Below, in pieces: positions 1 through 35,103 of a stretch of 64,000 nucleotides of DNA (within the stretch, counting starts at the first letter, position 1; every line of letters begins with the position of its first letter). The stretch comes from Seriola aureovittata (lineage: Eukaryota; Chordata; Actinopteri; Carangiformes; Carangidae): assembly GCF_021018895.1 (NCBI RefSeq), contig NC_079384.1:8005140-8069139 (forward strand), written 5' to 3'. The position numbers and the translations under genes were made by a program. The notes beneath the pieces are model-generated. The model worked only from the letters and a program-made list of their open reading frames with translations, was not told the DNA's origin and did not search any database.

Positions 1-14276
<14,276 letters not shown>

Positions 14277-17260
14277 CCACCGCCCACTCTACCCTGTACA
14301 TACACAGACTCTAATCCAATGAACTGTCAGACCACTGGAAAACCAGGCCAGGGTGGTCGAGTGGTGTGTGCAGCCCAAAAACACGGAGAGAGATGTGTAT
14401 TTGTGTATTTTTGGATGAACACACACCTGAATGTAAAGCATGAATGGGCAGCATTTATGTGCTCTCCTCCTAATGCTCCTTAAATGCTAAAGTTTTCATC
14501 CGGCCCTCACGAGTTCTGTCCCTTGCCAAGTGGATGTGCCATGTCAGGATGAAATGAGGGAAGCAGGCCACGTAGAGTGACCAAGACGTACTCACAAAAC
14601 GATGATTCACCCGGGCATCTAACAGGATCCACTTCAGGCTACTTTAAATTCTGGAGGTTTTTTTTTTTTTGTACAAGCGCTGTATGTGGAACAGATGTCA
14701 GCCCTCGGTTTCACATGCTCGGAGACGACCCTGCTTTCACTGAGCTTCGCAAAAGCCAGGGTGGAGTGCTGTAACTACTGAGCCATTTGCCGGCCCACAA
14801 CCTATGAGCCAATCACCTGCAACGATCAGACACCCCACCCCACATCCCCCCCACCCACCCACACCCTTCATGTCATGCACAAAGACAGCTAACAAAGTGG
14901 GATATTTCAGGGGAGGTTTATCTCAGCCAGCTCTCAACACGGTACTCAATGAGCCAAACCCAACTTCTCGGTTTACTCATAGTCATACATGTTTTTTTAT
15001 TTGAGACAATACACTCGTCAGTATCAGTCTTACTTGTTTTATACATGACCCTTATTGCTGTCTTGTCCGTATTTGTGTTTTTGCAGTCTTAGAAAAAGCC
15101 ATCATTCATACAGTACTGTGTTGTCTCCACTCCCCATCATCACAGCAGTGCTGTATAGCGCTCTCTTGCTCAGGACCAAACTCATGATTTGTATGGTAAG
15201 CTGGAGTCAAGCAAAACCTCAAGCTGATTCAGTGACAGGTGTACGGTAGCTGGAATAGCATCTTTCTGTATCGCTGTTGTTCGTTACCACTTACTGGCCA
15301 CGCTGTGGTGTAGAAAGTGTTGTTGTGTTTGGGAGGTTTTATCTTGCGAAGCACTGACACATAATAGAATTCTCACCCTAGTGCTTTGATAGACAAGCAA
15401 AATGTTTTGGCTTTTTCCCCTACAGAGGCACAACCACTGTTTTTCCTTTCTCTTATTTCTTTAATTCATTTTCACTCAGCCTCAGTTTGGGGTGTAAACA
15501 CTGGGGGCAAGTGATCACTTGATCGGACACTGCCTTTTCACATCCAGTTGAGCAGTTAGTTTACATCTGAACACATTGGACATTATAGAGAGTGAATTAA
15601 TGCTGAATCTTGCACTCTTGGATTGTGAGTGATCCTTTTTGGTACAGATGGTCAATGAGTATTTGTCTATATCCCACACTTCAGCAGTTTGCCAGTATGT
15701 CGATTTACACTGTAGTGTACTTAGGGAGTACTAGAGGAGCTACTGGCTGTTTGAACAGTCAGTTTGCCATAGGGGAGTTCTTAAGAGGAGCTGCCGAGTT
15801 TACTCTGGGAGGTCAGGGACCACTTTTGTTTGCTTGGGTGCAGCATGAGCATCTGGGCCATCCTCCCACAAGAATACACCGACAGCACATTAGCGACAGA
15901 CAGAGTCCTCGTGTAATAGCAAATTACCGTTTTGTCAGACTGCGTGTACACATAACTAGAGAGAGAAGGGACCCCTGAGACATGTTGTGACACAGAAAAT
16001 AGTTTAGTTCTCTCTGCGTGGTTTCTAAGGATGTTTTGCCCACAGCTGTCTCACGCAGGTCCTCTTTATGCCGCTCCTTCTTTCCAGTTTCTCCACTGTC
16101 AAGGCCATTTCTCCTCTTTCACTAAGGATCTCTCAATCCTCACCATGGCAACATACTGTAGGTGTTTTATCAGAGGGGGGGCAACTAATGCGGTACTATA
16201 GCAACAAGTTGATGTCTTACTATTATGTAGTGAAATGGGAAAAAACTTGAAAGCTGATAAGCAAAATCCCCGGAGGACTCGTACAGTGAACGATTGTTTT
16301 GGTAGAAAAAATTAATTCTTCATGTCACGAACACTTTGAGTCTGAATATTGTTCCTCCGAGAGATGATTCATCTCAGCGACAAACAAGTGCTGAAACGTG
16401 CATCATCTCATGAGCATCGTCCCTTATGTCGGTATAGTCAGCACTGTGTCCCGATGCTTGCAGTCCCGCAGACTCGCTCTGCACAACCACGTCTGCCAGC
16501 GCCGGCAGGCCGAGCTTCACGACATCTTCAGGACACTTTGTGAGAAAACTACTACAGCAGAGTAAAGTTTCTTTAAAGAAACCTTAAGCTGAAGTAAGTG
16601 TAAATATGTTTTCCAAAGAAACATGATGTATAATGACCACTTTCAGACGTCTGTTTGTCCTATGAGTGTGAGTGCGTGTGTGCGTCATCACAGCCAAGCA
16701 GCTGTGAGTATAGTGTCTAATTTATTGGTATAAGTGATTTGCAGGCCTGTTGTCTATTGAATACTGTTGATTACTGAGCTGATGAATGACAGATAAAGGA
16801 ATGTGATAATGTAAGGCTTTAGTTTGAGCCCAGAGGGATTAGCTTGACGAGAAATGAACCTGCACTGAAACACCTGCAAAGACAAGGCACCTCAGAATTC
16901 AGTGTCACTGCTGGATCACTTTACATTTACATGAGATTTTTGTTTTTTACTTTTTTTGTCATAATTGTCATTTTTGGCTCTTGCTTGTGTCCTATGAGCC
17001 CACTCCTCTTTCTATTAAGTTGTAGTGGGGACTGTTCTGTGCTTCAGGGGCGCCCCCTGCTGCTCAAGAGGCTGCAACCAGGGAGAACCTGGTCCTTGAC
17101 AGAGCAGCCAACACGACGCCTTTTCTCTCCTCTCCTTCGTCTGGTTTCCTCCTTGTAAATTGTACAGACTGCAAACATAAGTCACACAAAAGATAAAAAA
17201 TGGAAAAAAAAAATCAACTGACCCTTTTAAACTTGTAAAAAAAAATAAATAAATGTATGA
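14277..17260 (+). other. capn15: probable capn15 3' UTR and downstream flank
   Basis: The non-coding segment starts right after the capn15 TGA. The first reasonable overlapping poly(A) signals on the plus strand are two AATAAA hexamers at 17244-17253, which would give a 3' UTR of about 3 kb. Another AATAAA lies near 17414. No gene-like frame is present; short frames of 60-120 codons lack splice or homology support. How much of this is transcribed is a guess. Confidence 0.4.
17244..17253 (+). terminator. candidate poly(A) signals (two overlapping AATAAA)
   Basis: AATAAATAAA on the plus strand, about 3 kb after the capn15 stop codon, in an A-rich context. This is only a motif match; A-rich sequence also gives such motifs by chance. 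Confidence 0.35.
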
Positions 17261-18919
17261 TAGTAGAAACAAAAAAAGAAACCTAATGCTGAAAAAAATG
17301 GATCTCTGATGAATGTGAGATATATTTTATTGATCTTTTCTGGGGGAGGGATATGAGTATATGTGTACAAACATATGTATGTTTAATTTTCAATCTCAGG
17401 TTCCAATGGACCAAATAAATTTTTTTAAATTAAAATCCAACGTTTGTCATTATTACAAATATAATATTTACGACGTTCAAGTTTCCATCGATTATACACT
17501 GACACAGAAGCTTCCTCAGTGTGCGACTCAAAGAAATGACCTGACAGGCACGCAGACCTGTCAAAGCTGAGATGATTTCAGATGTTTTCTCTGCTCAGAC
17601 TTGCACTTGATGAATAATAAGAGGAAGTCAAAGCTTTCAAGCTGCCGATATTTAAGAAGAAAAACACAGTGTGATGAAAGGATAAAGTATTTACATATCA
17701 AACATGTTTTTCATTTACACACACACGCACGCTTGTTTACTGCACTTCTATTGATTTCAGAAATTCGCCCTCTGATGTGTTTGTTATCACTTCATTCCCT
17801 GGCTTGTGATGTGCATCTTCTCATCTTGTGTTTTTGAGGGATATATCACTCTGGGGTGTTTAATCCTTGTGTTTGTGTTTATGTGTCCACTCACTGTTTG
17901 AGTCTCCACCTCTTCCCCCACACATCCCACCCACTTTTTTCTAAAAATGGACTTCTGTCCCGCTTTCCACCCCTCTCTTCTTCTGCCCCCACCTTCCTCC
18001 AAGGCTACCCATCTCCCCAACCCATCCGTGTCCCTCTCCCTCTCCTTAGTTTACCCCCACCCCCAAACCTCAGATGTCAGGAGCACTTCATAGTCCTCAA
18101 CCCACCCATCTCCTACTTTGGCTCTGGGGGGGGTAGGTTTTCAAGACTTCAGCAGAGACAGTGTGAAGGCTCCATGAGGTGTTCACATATAGCATAAGGA
18201 CCTGTCAATCACTTTCTTCTTTCCTGTACCGTGGAACCAAGACAACTGAAAATCATCTAGAAGCCACTCTGCTCGCCTGGAACCAAAGGTATGGCTGCTA
18301 AAATATCTGTGATAATGCTTTGGCCAGATAGTCAGTGGAGAGACTTTGCATGCTTAAAAAAACTGTCATGGTCAGATATGTGAGGAGAGAAAAGCAAAGA
18401 CCTGCTCTCCCGTGGGAAATCTGTTCATGCCTCCCTGGTGCTCTGTAGATATGGAGGAACTAATTAGATATAGACCTTTCAATTTTGTCTGCAGACATGA
18501 TAAGACCAAAATCATTCCCCAGCAACACTTAGTATGAAATTGAAAAGATACAAAGTTTCTCAAAGTAGTGCAAAAGTTGTTTTGGAGGAGGAGTGCCGAG
18601 AGTACAAAAGAAAACATTTATTGTGCCATTCCCAAGCTAAGAATAGTGTTTTATTGCTGCGACCTGTTTGGAGTTAATTGCACTGTGGCGTGGTTTCAAG
18701 GCCAGGTTAAGTACTGCTGCACTTTAGAAACAGGTTAATCACAATCAACAGGAAAAAGAATTACGGGCACTTGATTTAAGCCAAATAAATTAGATTAAAA
18801 TGTAGCATACATGCTGCCACGCATGAGTCTAAACAGCTTAGTCTTGGATGTTAGTTCCCAGTAAAATCTAAAGAAAGACTGAAGGAGACATGTGATCTAC
18901 AGAGACGTGTATGCTGCTG

Positions 18920-18961
18920 CCACCACCACCACCACCACCACCACCACCACCACCACCACCA
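18920..18961. repeat. (CCA)n trinucleotide repeat
   Basis: About 14 perfect CCA units. In the plus frame they translate to a proline tract, but the surrounding frame is short and has no other coding character, so it is treated as a microsatellite. Confidence 0.9.
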
Positions 18962-19680
18962 GATGATCACATTTCCCTCCCCTCTTTATTTTCCCTCATG
19001 TCAAACCAAGTAAATAAATCATGTGACATGCAAGTAGGGGTGGATGGCTTGTGGGGACGAAGGATTTTGGTCAAGGGCAGAGACACTGTGACGCAACTGG
19101 AAGAACACGCCTGATGCAGCCTCTGCTTGTCTGAGATTTGGGCGATCCTCTTGTTGTGAGAGTTTCTGTCATCAGGGCATCAGGCTGGAGTGTGTGTGTG
19201 TGTGTGTGAGTGCGGGTGCAAGAGGGTGTATTTTAAAGCACAGAGGCAAGCCTGGTCTACTCTACCCCACTGCATCTGTTCAGAAACGCTACCTATAGCT
19301 GCCTTGAGATTAGCGCAATGTTTACTATGAAGGACTCTATGCTGTCTGTGTTTATGTATAGCTCATATCACTGTTGCTTGGTAAAAAAAAAAATCTCATA
19401 TGCTTTAAAATTCTTACTTTGTGTACTTGTGTAATGTTATCATTGATACTGAAATAGCTTTTGTGGGTCCTGGCAGCAGTCATGCATTATCAAGAGCAGC
19501 ATTTCAAACCCTGTCTGGAATCATCAAAAAGCAGATAAAATCTTTGTTGTGTCAGTGCATTGTGTTGCTTGGTTGTCAGGGTGCATACTACAAATACCTC
19601 TGTGTGGTTTGGAACTGTACGTGCTCCCACTAAAGTCTATATTTCCAGCTCTGCTTTTTCTCATTTGTCAGTCTGACTTT

Positions 19681-19726
19681 GGGGTGAGGGGGTGGGGGGT
19701 GGGGGGTTAGGGGGGCTGGGGGGTCC
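19681..19726 (+). other. G-run cluster, candidate G-quadruplex
   Basis: Six runs of 4 to 6 consecutive G, separated by loops of 1 to 3 bases, lie within 46 bp. They are about 500 bp upstream of the mss51 start codon and on its sense strand. The pattern far exceeds the usual four-runs-of-three criterion for a G-quadruplex. Whether it lies in a promoter, a first exon or an intron is unknown. Confidence 0.6.
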
Positions 19727-20188
19727 CTATCTCTGTCTCTGTCTGTGTCCCTCCCACCCCAATGACTCTGCTTCGTATCTGTCAGTCGTCTGTCAGGTTG
19801 AACTGGTGGAGGGGTGTATTGTTTCCGGTATCGGGACCAGTTCCATTACAGGCACCAAAACACTGCATGACATTTTATAATACTCTGTGACAGAATTAGC
19901 ACCTCTGAAGAGTAATCACCACAACAATTACCGTTGCCATGATCACAAGGTAAACTGTAAAATCATGGCACATACTTCACAAAGTAACCTATGAGGAATG
20001 TGCACTTGCACATATTTAACCGGTTGTTGCAGCAGCCAACCCGAGGACATCGAGTTACGTGTGTGGTCAGAGTTGTGTTTTGCTGCACCAGTAACCGAAA
20101 CCAACAATGATGTCACAGTTTCCTGGAGTACGCCTCTACATCACTGCAGCATGGCTTGTTTTTTAATGCATAATTCTTCTCCTTGTAG

Positions 20189-20205
20189 AAAGAAAAGGCT
20201 ACAAT
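20189..20205 (+). other. mss51: 5' UTR part of mss51 coding exon 1
   Basis: A CTTGTAG acceptor ends at 20188; the 17 bases that follow lead into the ATG at 20206. This implies an upstream non-coding exon that I could not place. Confidence 0.5.
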
Positions 20206-26862
<6,657 letters not shown>

Positions 26863-28704
26863 GCGGCCACCATAAAGAAAGAAAAATCAGAGCCTGTCTG
26901 GTCCCCCTCTTTAAAGATGTGGTTTTCAGTATATGATTACGGGAACTTCCTGGGGAACTTGAGGGGTTTCCTGCAGCCTCTCAGAGATGGACATTGCTCG
27001 ACTGTGCAGCTAGTTGGAAGATGTGAGCGATGAAGCTTACATTCTGATTTGGGGAAGAGAGCATTTTTCATAGTAAAAAAATGAGCCTTCACTGCTGCTG
27101 TAGTGTCCTTTTGAATTCTGATATTATTAATGAATGAGTCAGATTACAGAAATCATTCAAAGCTCATGTGAGGGAACCCGAGGGCACCAGCAGGGGCACA
27201 AAGGTTTGCGCATCACTGGTGCCCTGAGGTGACATGAATGTTGGATACAAAGGGTCATGGGCATACAAACATAATGAGACCAAAATGAGTTCAGTTCTCA
27301 TTTGATGGTTGTCTGTAATTTGCTCTGCAGCTAGAACCTATTTCAAAACCTCACAATGGCTGCATGAAATCAGATCACATGCTCACTAATGTAACACATG
27401 ATCTAAAGCTATGCTTCAATAAATCCTGTGTGCTGCAGAGTCTGATTTGAACTCTGAATTTGTTTTGGGGTTTTTTTTCTTAACTTTTGTGATTCTGTTT
27501 CTCATTCGTAGCTGCCGCCGGATGGTGAGTCTTTGTGTTCTGTGGTGTGGTCTGTGGTGGATGCTCTGTTTTTGGACATTAGCCTAACCCGCCGTCATGG
27601 CTCCGTTCAACAGTCATCTGATCACCATTGGAATTGTCTTCTTCTTGAATAGACAATACAATAGTTCTTTATTTGCTAAATGGAGACTCTCGATAGGCAA
27701 TTATATATTTCCCTCGTCTCTTAACAATGAAAAGGCCAAAAAGCCAAGCAGCATTTGTTTGACAGCTATTATCAGTTTTATTCAGGGTGGATTATATATT
27801 ATATTATTATATTATAAAACACTGCACGAGCTACAGGATTAAATATTACCATGAGATAAGTAATCACCCAATTTGACACAGTCTTAACAAAACTGAACAT
27901 TATATGCTTCACTGATTCCAGGCCTATTACATAGGATAGCATTGTCACAAAGCCTGGACAACCCATAGGATTTAGCCTCTGTAGCAGCTGTGAAATGACT
28001 TCTACAAAGACTACAAAACTACTCTCAGAGCTACTTTATGCAAACATTTCAAGCAGTAGTTTGCACGCAATCTTTCTGTGTTAATTGCTTCCAGCTTCCA
28101 ATCAAAAAGAGAAAGAGTAGTCAAGTGATAAAGTTTATTAAAACAGTAATATGTTAAAGTGATGCCAGTTTTACAGACCATCGTCTTATCACACTGATCT
28201 CTCCACATATAAAAAATACCCCAACATGATGGTAAAGGGAATATAAAGTGAAATAATTCTACTTTGTAAACAGTAAAATTGAGCATATTCTTGTTGGATT
28301 AGTATATGAAAAAAATTCATAATGCTCAATCAGGGCACAGATGCTAATGTGTTAAACATAACCATGACATCTCTGTCTGCATGTGTTTCTTGTTTTGATT
28401 CATAAGAAGAGAGTTCTGGTGAAACGATGTGACACTGAACTCTAGTGGACGAGCGCGGTAAAGACACAGAAAGTACAGGTCGTGTTGTAACAGTCAGGCT
28501 CAGAAACATTAGTGGTCAAAGGCTATTTCCTGATGGGTTGCCATTACAATTGTTTGAACTGAACCCAATTAAAAGCTTTTATGGGTTGGATCATATTCTA
28601 CAATAACGTCTTTGTTTATGAGTGATTTATTTTCCCCCATAAAAACCTGTATCAATGTAATTTTTTTAACGGTTCGGGTGAGTCCAGCTCTTGTCAAGTG
28701 AAGA
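26863..28704. other. spacer between the two mss51 copies
   Basis: The 3' UTR of copy 1 probably runs to the AATAAA at 27418-27423. The rest must hold the promoter of copy 2. I see no coding exon; in particular there is no counterpart of the conserved NVPGLS N-terminal exon of copy 1. The frame at 27597-27842 has no homology and is AT-rich. Confidence 0.5.
27418..27423 (+). terminator. mss51: poly(A) signal AATAAA, mss51 copy 1
   Basis: Canonical hexamer about 555 bp after the TAA stop of copy 1, on the sense strand, followed by a GT/T-rich stretch from 27450 on. Confidence 0.5.
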
Positions 28705-31582
<2,878 letters not shown>

Positions 31583-31683
31583 AGGAGCCTCTCACATCTG
31601 GAGCTCTGATTTTTTCAGACTAAGAAGCATTGTTTTTACAAGACTGCATTTTTCTTTTACTGTAATCATGTTTTAAAAATAGC

Positions 31684-31689
31684 AATAAA
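31684..31689 (+). terminator. poly(A) signal AATAAA, mss51 copy 2
   Basis: Canonical hexamer about 100 bp after the TGA of copy 2. Further AATAAA motifs lie at about 32095 and 32323 and could serve as distal sites. Confidence 0.5.
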
Positions 31690-32763
31690 AATATTAATAT
31701 TAAAAAATAACACGTAAATACATATTTATTATTGCTAAAAAAAAAATTGTGTACCATTTCCCTTGGTTAACAGTTGTAAGTATTGACTCTGACATTTGCA
31801 TTCACTATCGCAGTTTCATGTCATGCAACTGCCAGAGTTGTAAGATTTGAATATACTGTTTCTGAACTATTGTGGCATTGTCAAATGTCGTTCACACTTT
31901 ATTTGGATAGTCCAGTCCTGTAGTCTGTCCTGCAGGGAGTTTACAGAGTATATTTCACTGATCTTCCTTGAACATTCTTGTTGCTGGACTAATGTTCAAC
32001 AATGCAAAAAATATTTTCGCTATAATTCCATCTATAAGGAACACGATGGCAGAATGTATGACTATTCTGGTCACGGGTTTCAAACACTTTCTGTAATAAA
32101 ACATGTTAAAGCAAAAATCTTATCAGATTGGGGTCTGTGCTGTTGGTATGGCCGATGCAAGTATTCAACCAACAATCAGTAAACCAGTAAGTGGTGAGGG
32201 TGAGCATTAGCAAAACAGCTGGATTGTTTAATCTCAATTTATTACTTATATTAAAACTGTTGAAATCTTACAAATACTCTCTGTCGGCAGACTATCCAAA
32301 CGTCTACTGATATAACTTCTCAATAAAACATTTCAAATGATTAAATACGGGAGAGACTGTGTTTTCTGTTCTGATTTCTTTCCTTTATTTTAAAGACATC
32401 ATTTCACCCAAGAATAAAATGGCACCTTTTCATCATGAGGTTATATTTAGCTGTTCATAACTAGTGAGAATGAAGCAAACAATTTAGTTCATTAACCATC
32501 TGACTTGAACACTTGTGTTCTGCAAGGATTTTCTGTTATTTTTAAAGATGAAAAACAAACAAACAAATATTTGACTTGATTTCGGGCTAAATTGATAATT
32601 AAATTGCTTCATTTACTGTATTACATAACATACACGGCTGCTGTCAATTAAACACTTTCCTAATTAAAAAAATATCTACTTTCAGGTGAGGAAATAAAAT
32701 CATGCATCACAAGCAAATCAGTGTTTCCATCTTAATCTGTAAATGCGAGGCATGTCTACACTT
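31690..32763. other. convergent 3' flank between mss51 copy 2 and MYADM-like gene 1
   Basis: AT-rich, no coding frame. The two genes converge here. The minus-strand poly(A) signal of the MYADM-like gene is probably the TTTATT at 32384-32389. Confidence 0.5.
32384..32389 (-). terminator. poly(A) signal (AATAAA on minus strand), MYADM-like gene 1
   Basis: TTTATT on the plus strand, about 375 bp beyond the stop of the minus-strand gene. Motif evidence only. Confidence 0.4.
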
Positions 32764-33600
32764 CTAGCGAGATTTGAAGGATAAAACCAGGTCTACAATG
32801 TAAAAGACGAGGTTGACAATGGCTCCAATGGAAACAGTGTTAAGGTCAGTGTAGGAACACTTGATGTAAGGATTGTATCCGGATCGTTTGTAACCAAAGA
32901 CAAGCCAAAGAATGACAGCGAGGAGGTACAACAGCACTGCCGCAATGTTGAACACAAGCTCCATCATATTGAGCCCAAATGAGAGGAGACACTGCAGCAG
33001 CTTGAGCAGGTTGAGAACTATGATGACCACAGTGACCAGGAGGCAAACAGCAAACACAATGATGCTGCACATCATCCCGAAAGGACGAAAGAACCATTCG
33101 CCATTTACAAAGTGGTCAGTGGCAGCGGTGAGAATGATACAAGCCGTGAAAGCCTCTGCCGTGCGGAGAACTCCTCTCGGGCTGGACAGGTAGCCGCTCG
33201 GACACTTCATTTTTTGCATCACAGCATCAACCAGGAAGACAACGGCGGCGACCACGGAGAAGATGAAGCAGAGGATGCTGCTGATGCAGGAAAGGCAGAT
33301 GAAAACGGCTGCAAAGATCAGAGTGGCGGAGGTGATCATCGCCGCACACAGGACGGTCAACCCGCAGGTCAGGTCAGCCCAGTTGGGTAGGAAGACAGCC
33401 AGGAGGATGTGCCACATTTTGACCTCCACCACAGTCAGGACTAAGGGCACAATGATGCAGAAAACCCAGACAAACTCACACCATACGCCCCATGGACTCA
33501 CCATCCTGCCCCTGAAGATAACAATGAGGAGAGATAGAGCGCTGAAGATTATTTCCAGGAGGCGTAAAATGCCCGGACAGCTCTTGAAGGGGCCACACAT
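32764..33600 (-). CDS. MYADM-like MARVEL-domain membrane protein, 278 aa
   Basis: Single-exon gene for a multi-span membrane protein of the myeloid-associated differentiation marker (MYADM) family. These proteins have two MARVEL domains and sit in ordered membrane patches; the precise function of fish members is unknown. Around eight hydrophobic segments can be counted, with few charged residues between them. Family-type features are the segment after GVWCEFVWVFC, NWADLTCGL, and RGVLRTAEAFTACII, equivalent to the PG-LKVLE-F-CIIF block of MYADM. The ATG (33600-33598) has A at -3. It is clearly paralogous to the next gene (35104-36168) but strongly diverged. I cannot say which MYADM subtype it is, so no symbol is given. 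Confidence 0.75.
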   Translation of the reverse strand: MCGPFKSCPGILRLLEIIFSALSLLIVIFRGRMVSPWGVWCEFVWVFCIIVPLVLTVVEVKMWHILLAVFLPNWADLTCGLTVLCAAMITSATLIFAAVFICLSCISSILCFIFSVVAAVVFLVDAVMQKMKCPSGYLSSPRGVLRTAEAFTACIILTAATDHFVNGEWFFRPFGMMCSIIVFAVCLLVTVVIIVLNLLKLLQCLLSFGLNMMELVFNIAAVLLYLLAVILWLVFGYKRSGYNPYIKCSYTDLNTVSIGAIVNLVFYIVDLVLSFKSR

Positions 33601-35103
33601 GATGCTCAGTTTGGCGCAGTCCTCTGAACTGTCCTTGCTGCTGCTTAATCAGCAACAATGAACACTTGACCCAATGACCACCACATTTCCTTGTATTCAA
33701 ATTTCTTGGTGCAGGAATTGTTCTTCAGACTATGTAGGTGTGTTTTCTGTCAATGCCTGTTTAGTAGAAGGACTGCTTTTGAACTCTCAAGTCATTTATT
33801 TAGTAAGTAAAATAATTCAATTTGGAAGATTTATTCCCTTATTTGCTTAAAATCTGGTGAATATGCTGCAACTTTTCTGCTATGTTTTTTTTCCATGTGT
33901 ATGAAATGTTTAAATTTCCTGTAATTGAATTAAATAGAAAATTGAATATGAAACAATTCCTCGCGAGTTTTCTCCAAACTGACTATATATGAAGCATAAC
34001 AGACACATACACAATGCCTTTCTGTCTCTTTTTTAACATACATATTTTTCTATCATTTTAAGCCATTTTCAGCTGGTATTGAAAAAATCAGGACAAGAAC
34101 ATGAGAGCGTCTCTTCAGAGCATCTTTATTCCCACTACACACTTCACACCGGTGTCTGTGGCTGACAGATCGCAGGAAACTCAGGTGTGTTCATTCATGT
34201 GTAATCTCATTTTCAGGAACAGACACATTGCAAGTTACAATTTTTCATTGGCAGTGCCATAGACAGTTCATATTCCAAATATACTCAAGATACACAGCAA
34301 CACATCAGGGAGTATAAAAATGGTGAATGGAAAGTTACACACAGAGCTCATGTGTAATTTTAGGTTTGATTACACGTCATATGGGACAAAACAAAACAAC
34401 AGATTAATATTAAAAGTCTCAGCTTCAACAGAACTGTACTCATTGTTCATGAATACATATGACATGGAAAATATAAATTAATATTCTGTATAAAAGACTG
34501 CAACCAGAAACCCCAATGCTCAAAAATCCTATTTTGCAACTCCAGTCTGATTGTGAGTCTGTTTGATGATAGCACCATTTTCTGCTTTGAAATCACATTA
34601 TACATTGTATAATGTGATCGTGTGTTAATTCTGCTCTTGTTTGTTGGACCAAGTTACACGTGAGGCATGACAAAATGTAGATTACCCTTTAGCTCTGGCG
34701 TTCTGAGTGGATGTTCAAAGCCTCAGTCTGTGATGTTGCGGTGTACAGCTGCAGTGCTGTTTCTGCTCCGTTGGAGACTGTGTGCAACCAATTACATTTC
34801 CCCAGATGTGGAAAATGTGATCATGTGACTTCAGTGCAGAAATGGCAGTGTTCACCAACCTGAGACCAGGCTTTAAAAGCATTGTTCAAACATTTTAAAC
34901 ATTCTGACAACACAAACATTATTCAAGCATTTTACTTTAATGCTATGGGAAGATATGTTGAGCATTTACCTTACAGTTTTTAATTAAAATAAATAAATGA
35001 ATTATTTTTTTTATTTTTTATTACCTGAATTACAAAGAGTTATTTAGAGTTGTAGTTCAAGTTTGGATGTTTTAAAAAGATGATTGGAAAGTCTCTACCA
35101 TGT
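33601..35103. other. spacer between two MYADM-like genes
   Basis: No coding frame. The part from about 34110 to 35103 is probably the 3' UTR of the MYADM-like gene on the right, ending at the minus-strand AATAAA at 34125-34130. The part next to 33600 should hold the 5' UTR and promoter of the left gene. Confidence 0.45.
34125..34130 (-). terminator. poly(A) signal (AATAAA on minus strand), MYADM-like gene 2
   Basis: TTTATT on the plus strand, about 975 bp past the stop of the 35104-36168 gene. A closer TTTTATT lies near 35010-35021 and is an alternative. Confidence 0.4.

Larger units (their letters stand above)
17261..20188. other. spacer between capn15 and mss51; 5' flank or first intron of mss51
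   Basis: No coding exon is recognised. An acceptor (ccttgtag, ending at 20188) precedes the mss51 ATG by 17 bases, so a non-coding first exon and promoter of mss51 probably lie in this stretch. I cannot place it. The stretch contains a (CCA)n array and a long G-run cluster, listed separately. Confidence 0.5.

Noticed and set aside
27515..27527. Tiny exon-like segment (acceptor ttcgtag, then 13 bp, then gtgagt)
   Set aside because: Splice-like motifs on both sides, but too short to judge, no conserved content, and it is not needed for either mss51 copy.
33263..33661. Plus-strand frame of 132 codons opposite the smaller MYADM-like gene
   Set aside because: Antisense shadow of a convincing membrane-protein gene; it has no recognisable domain.
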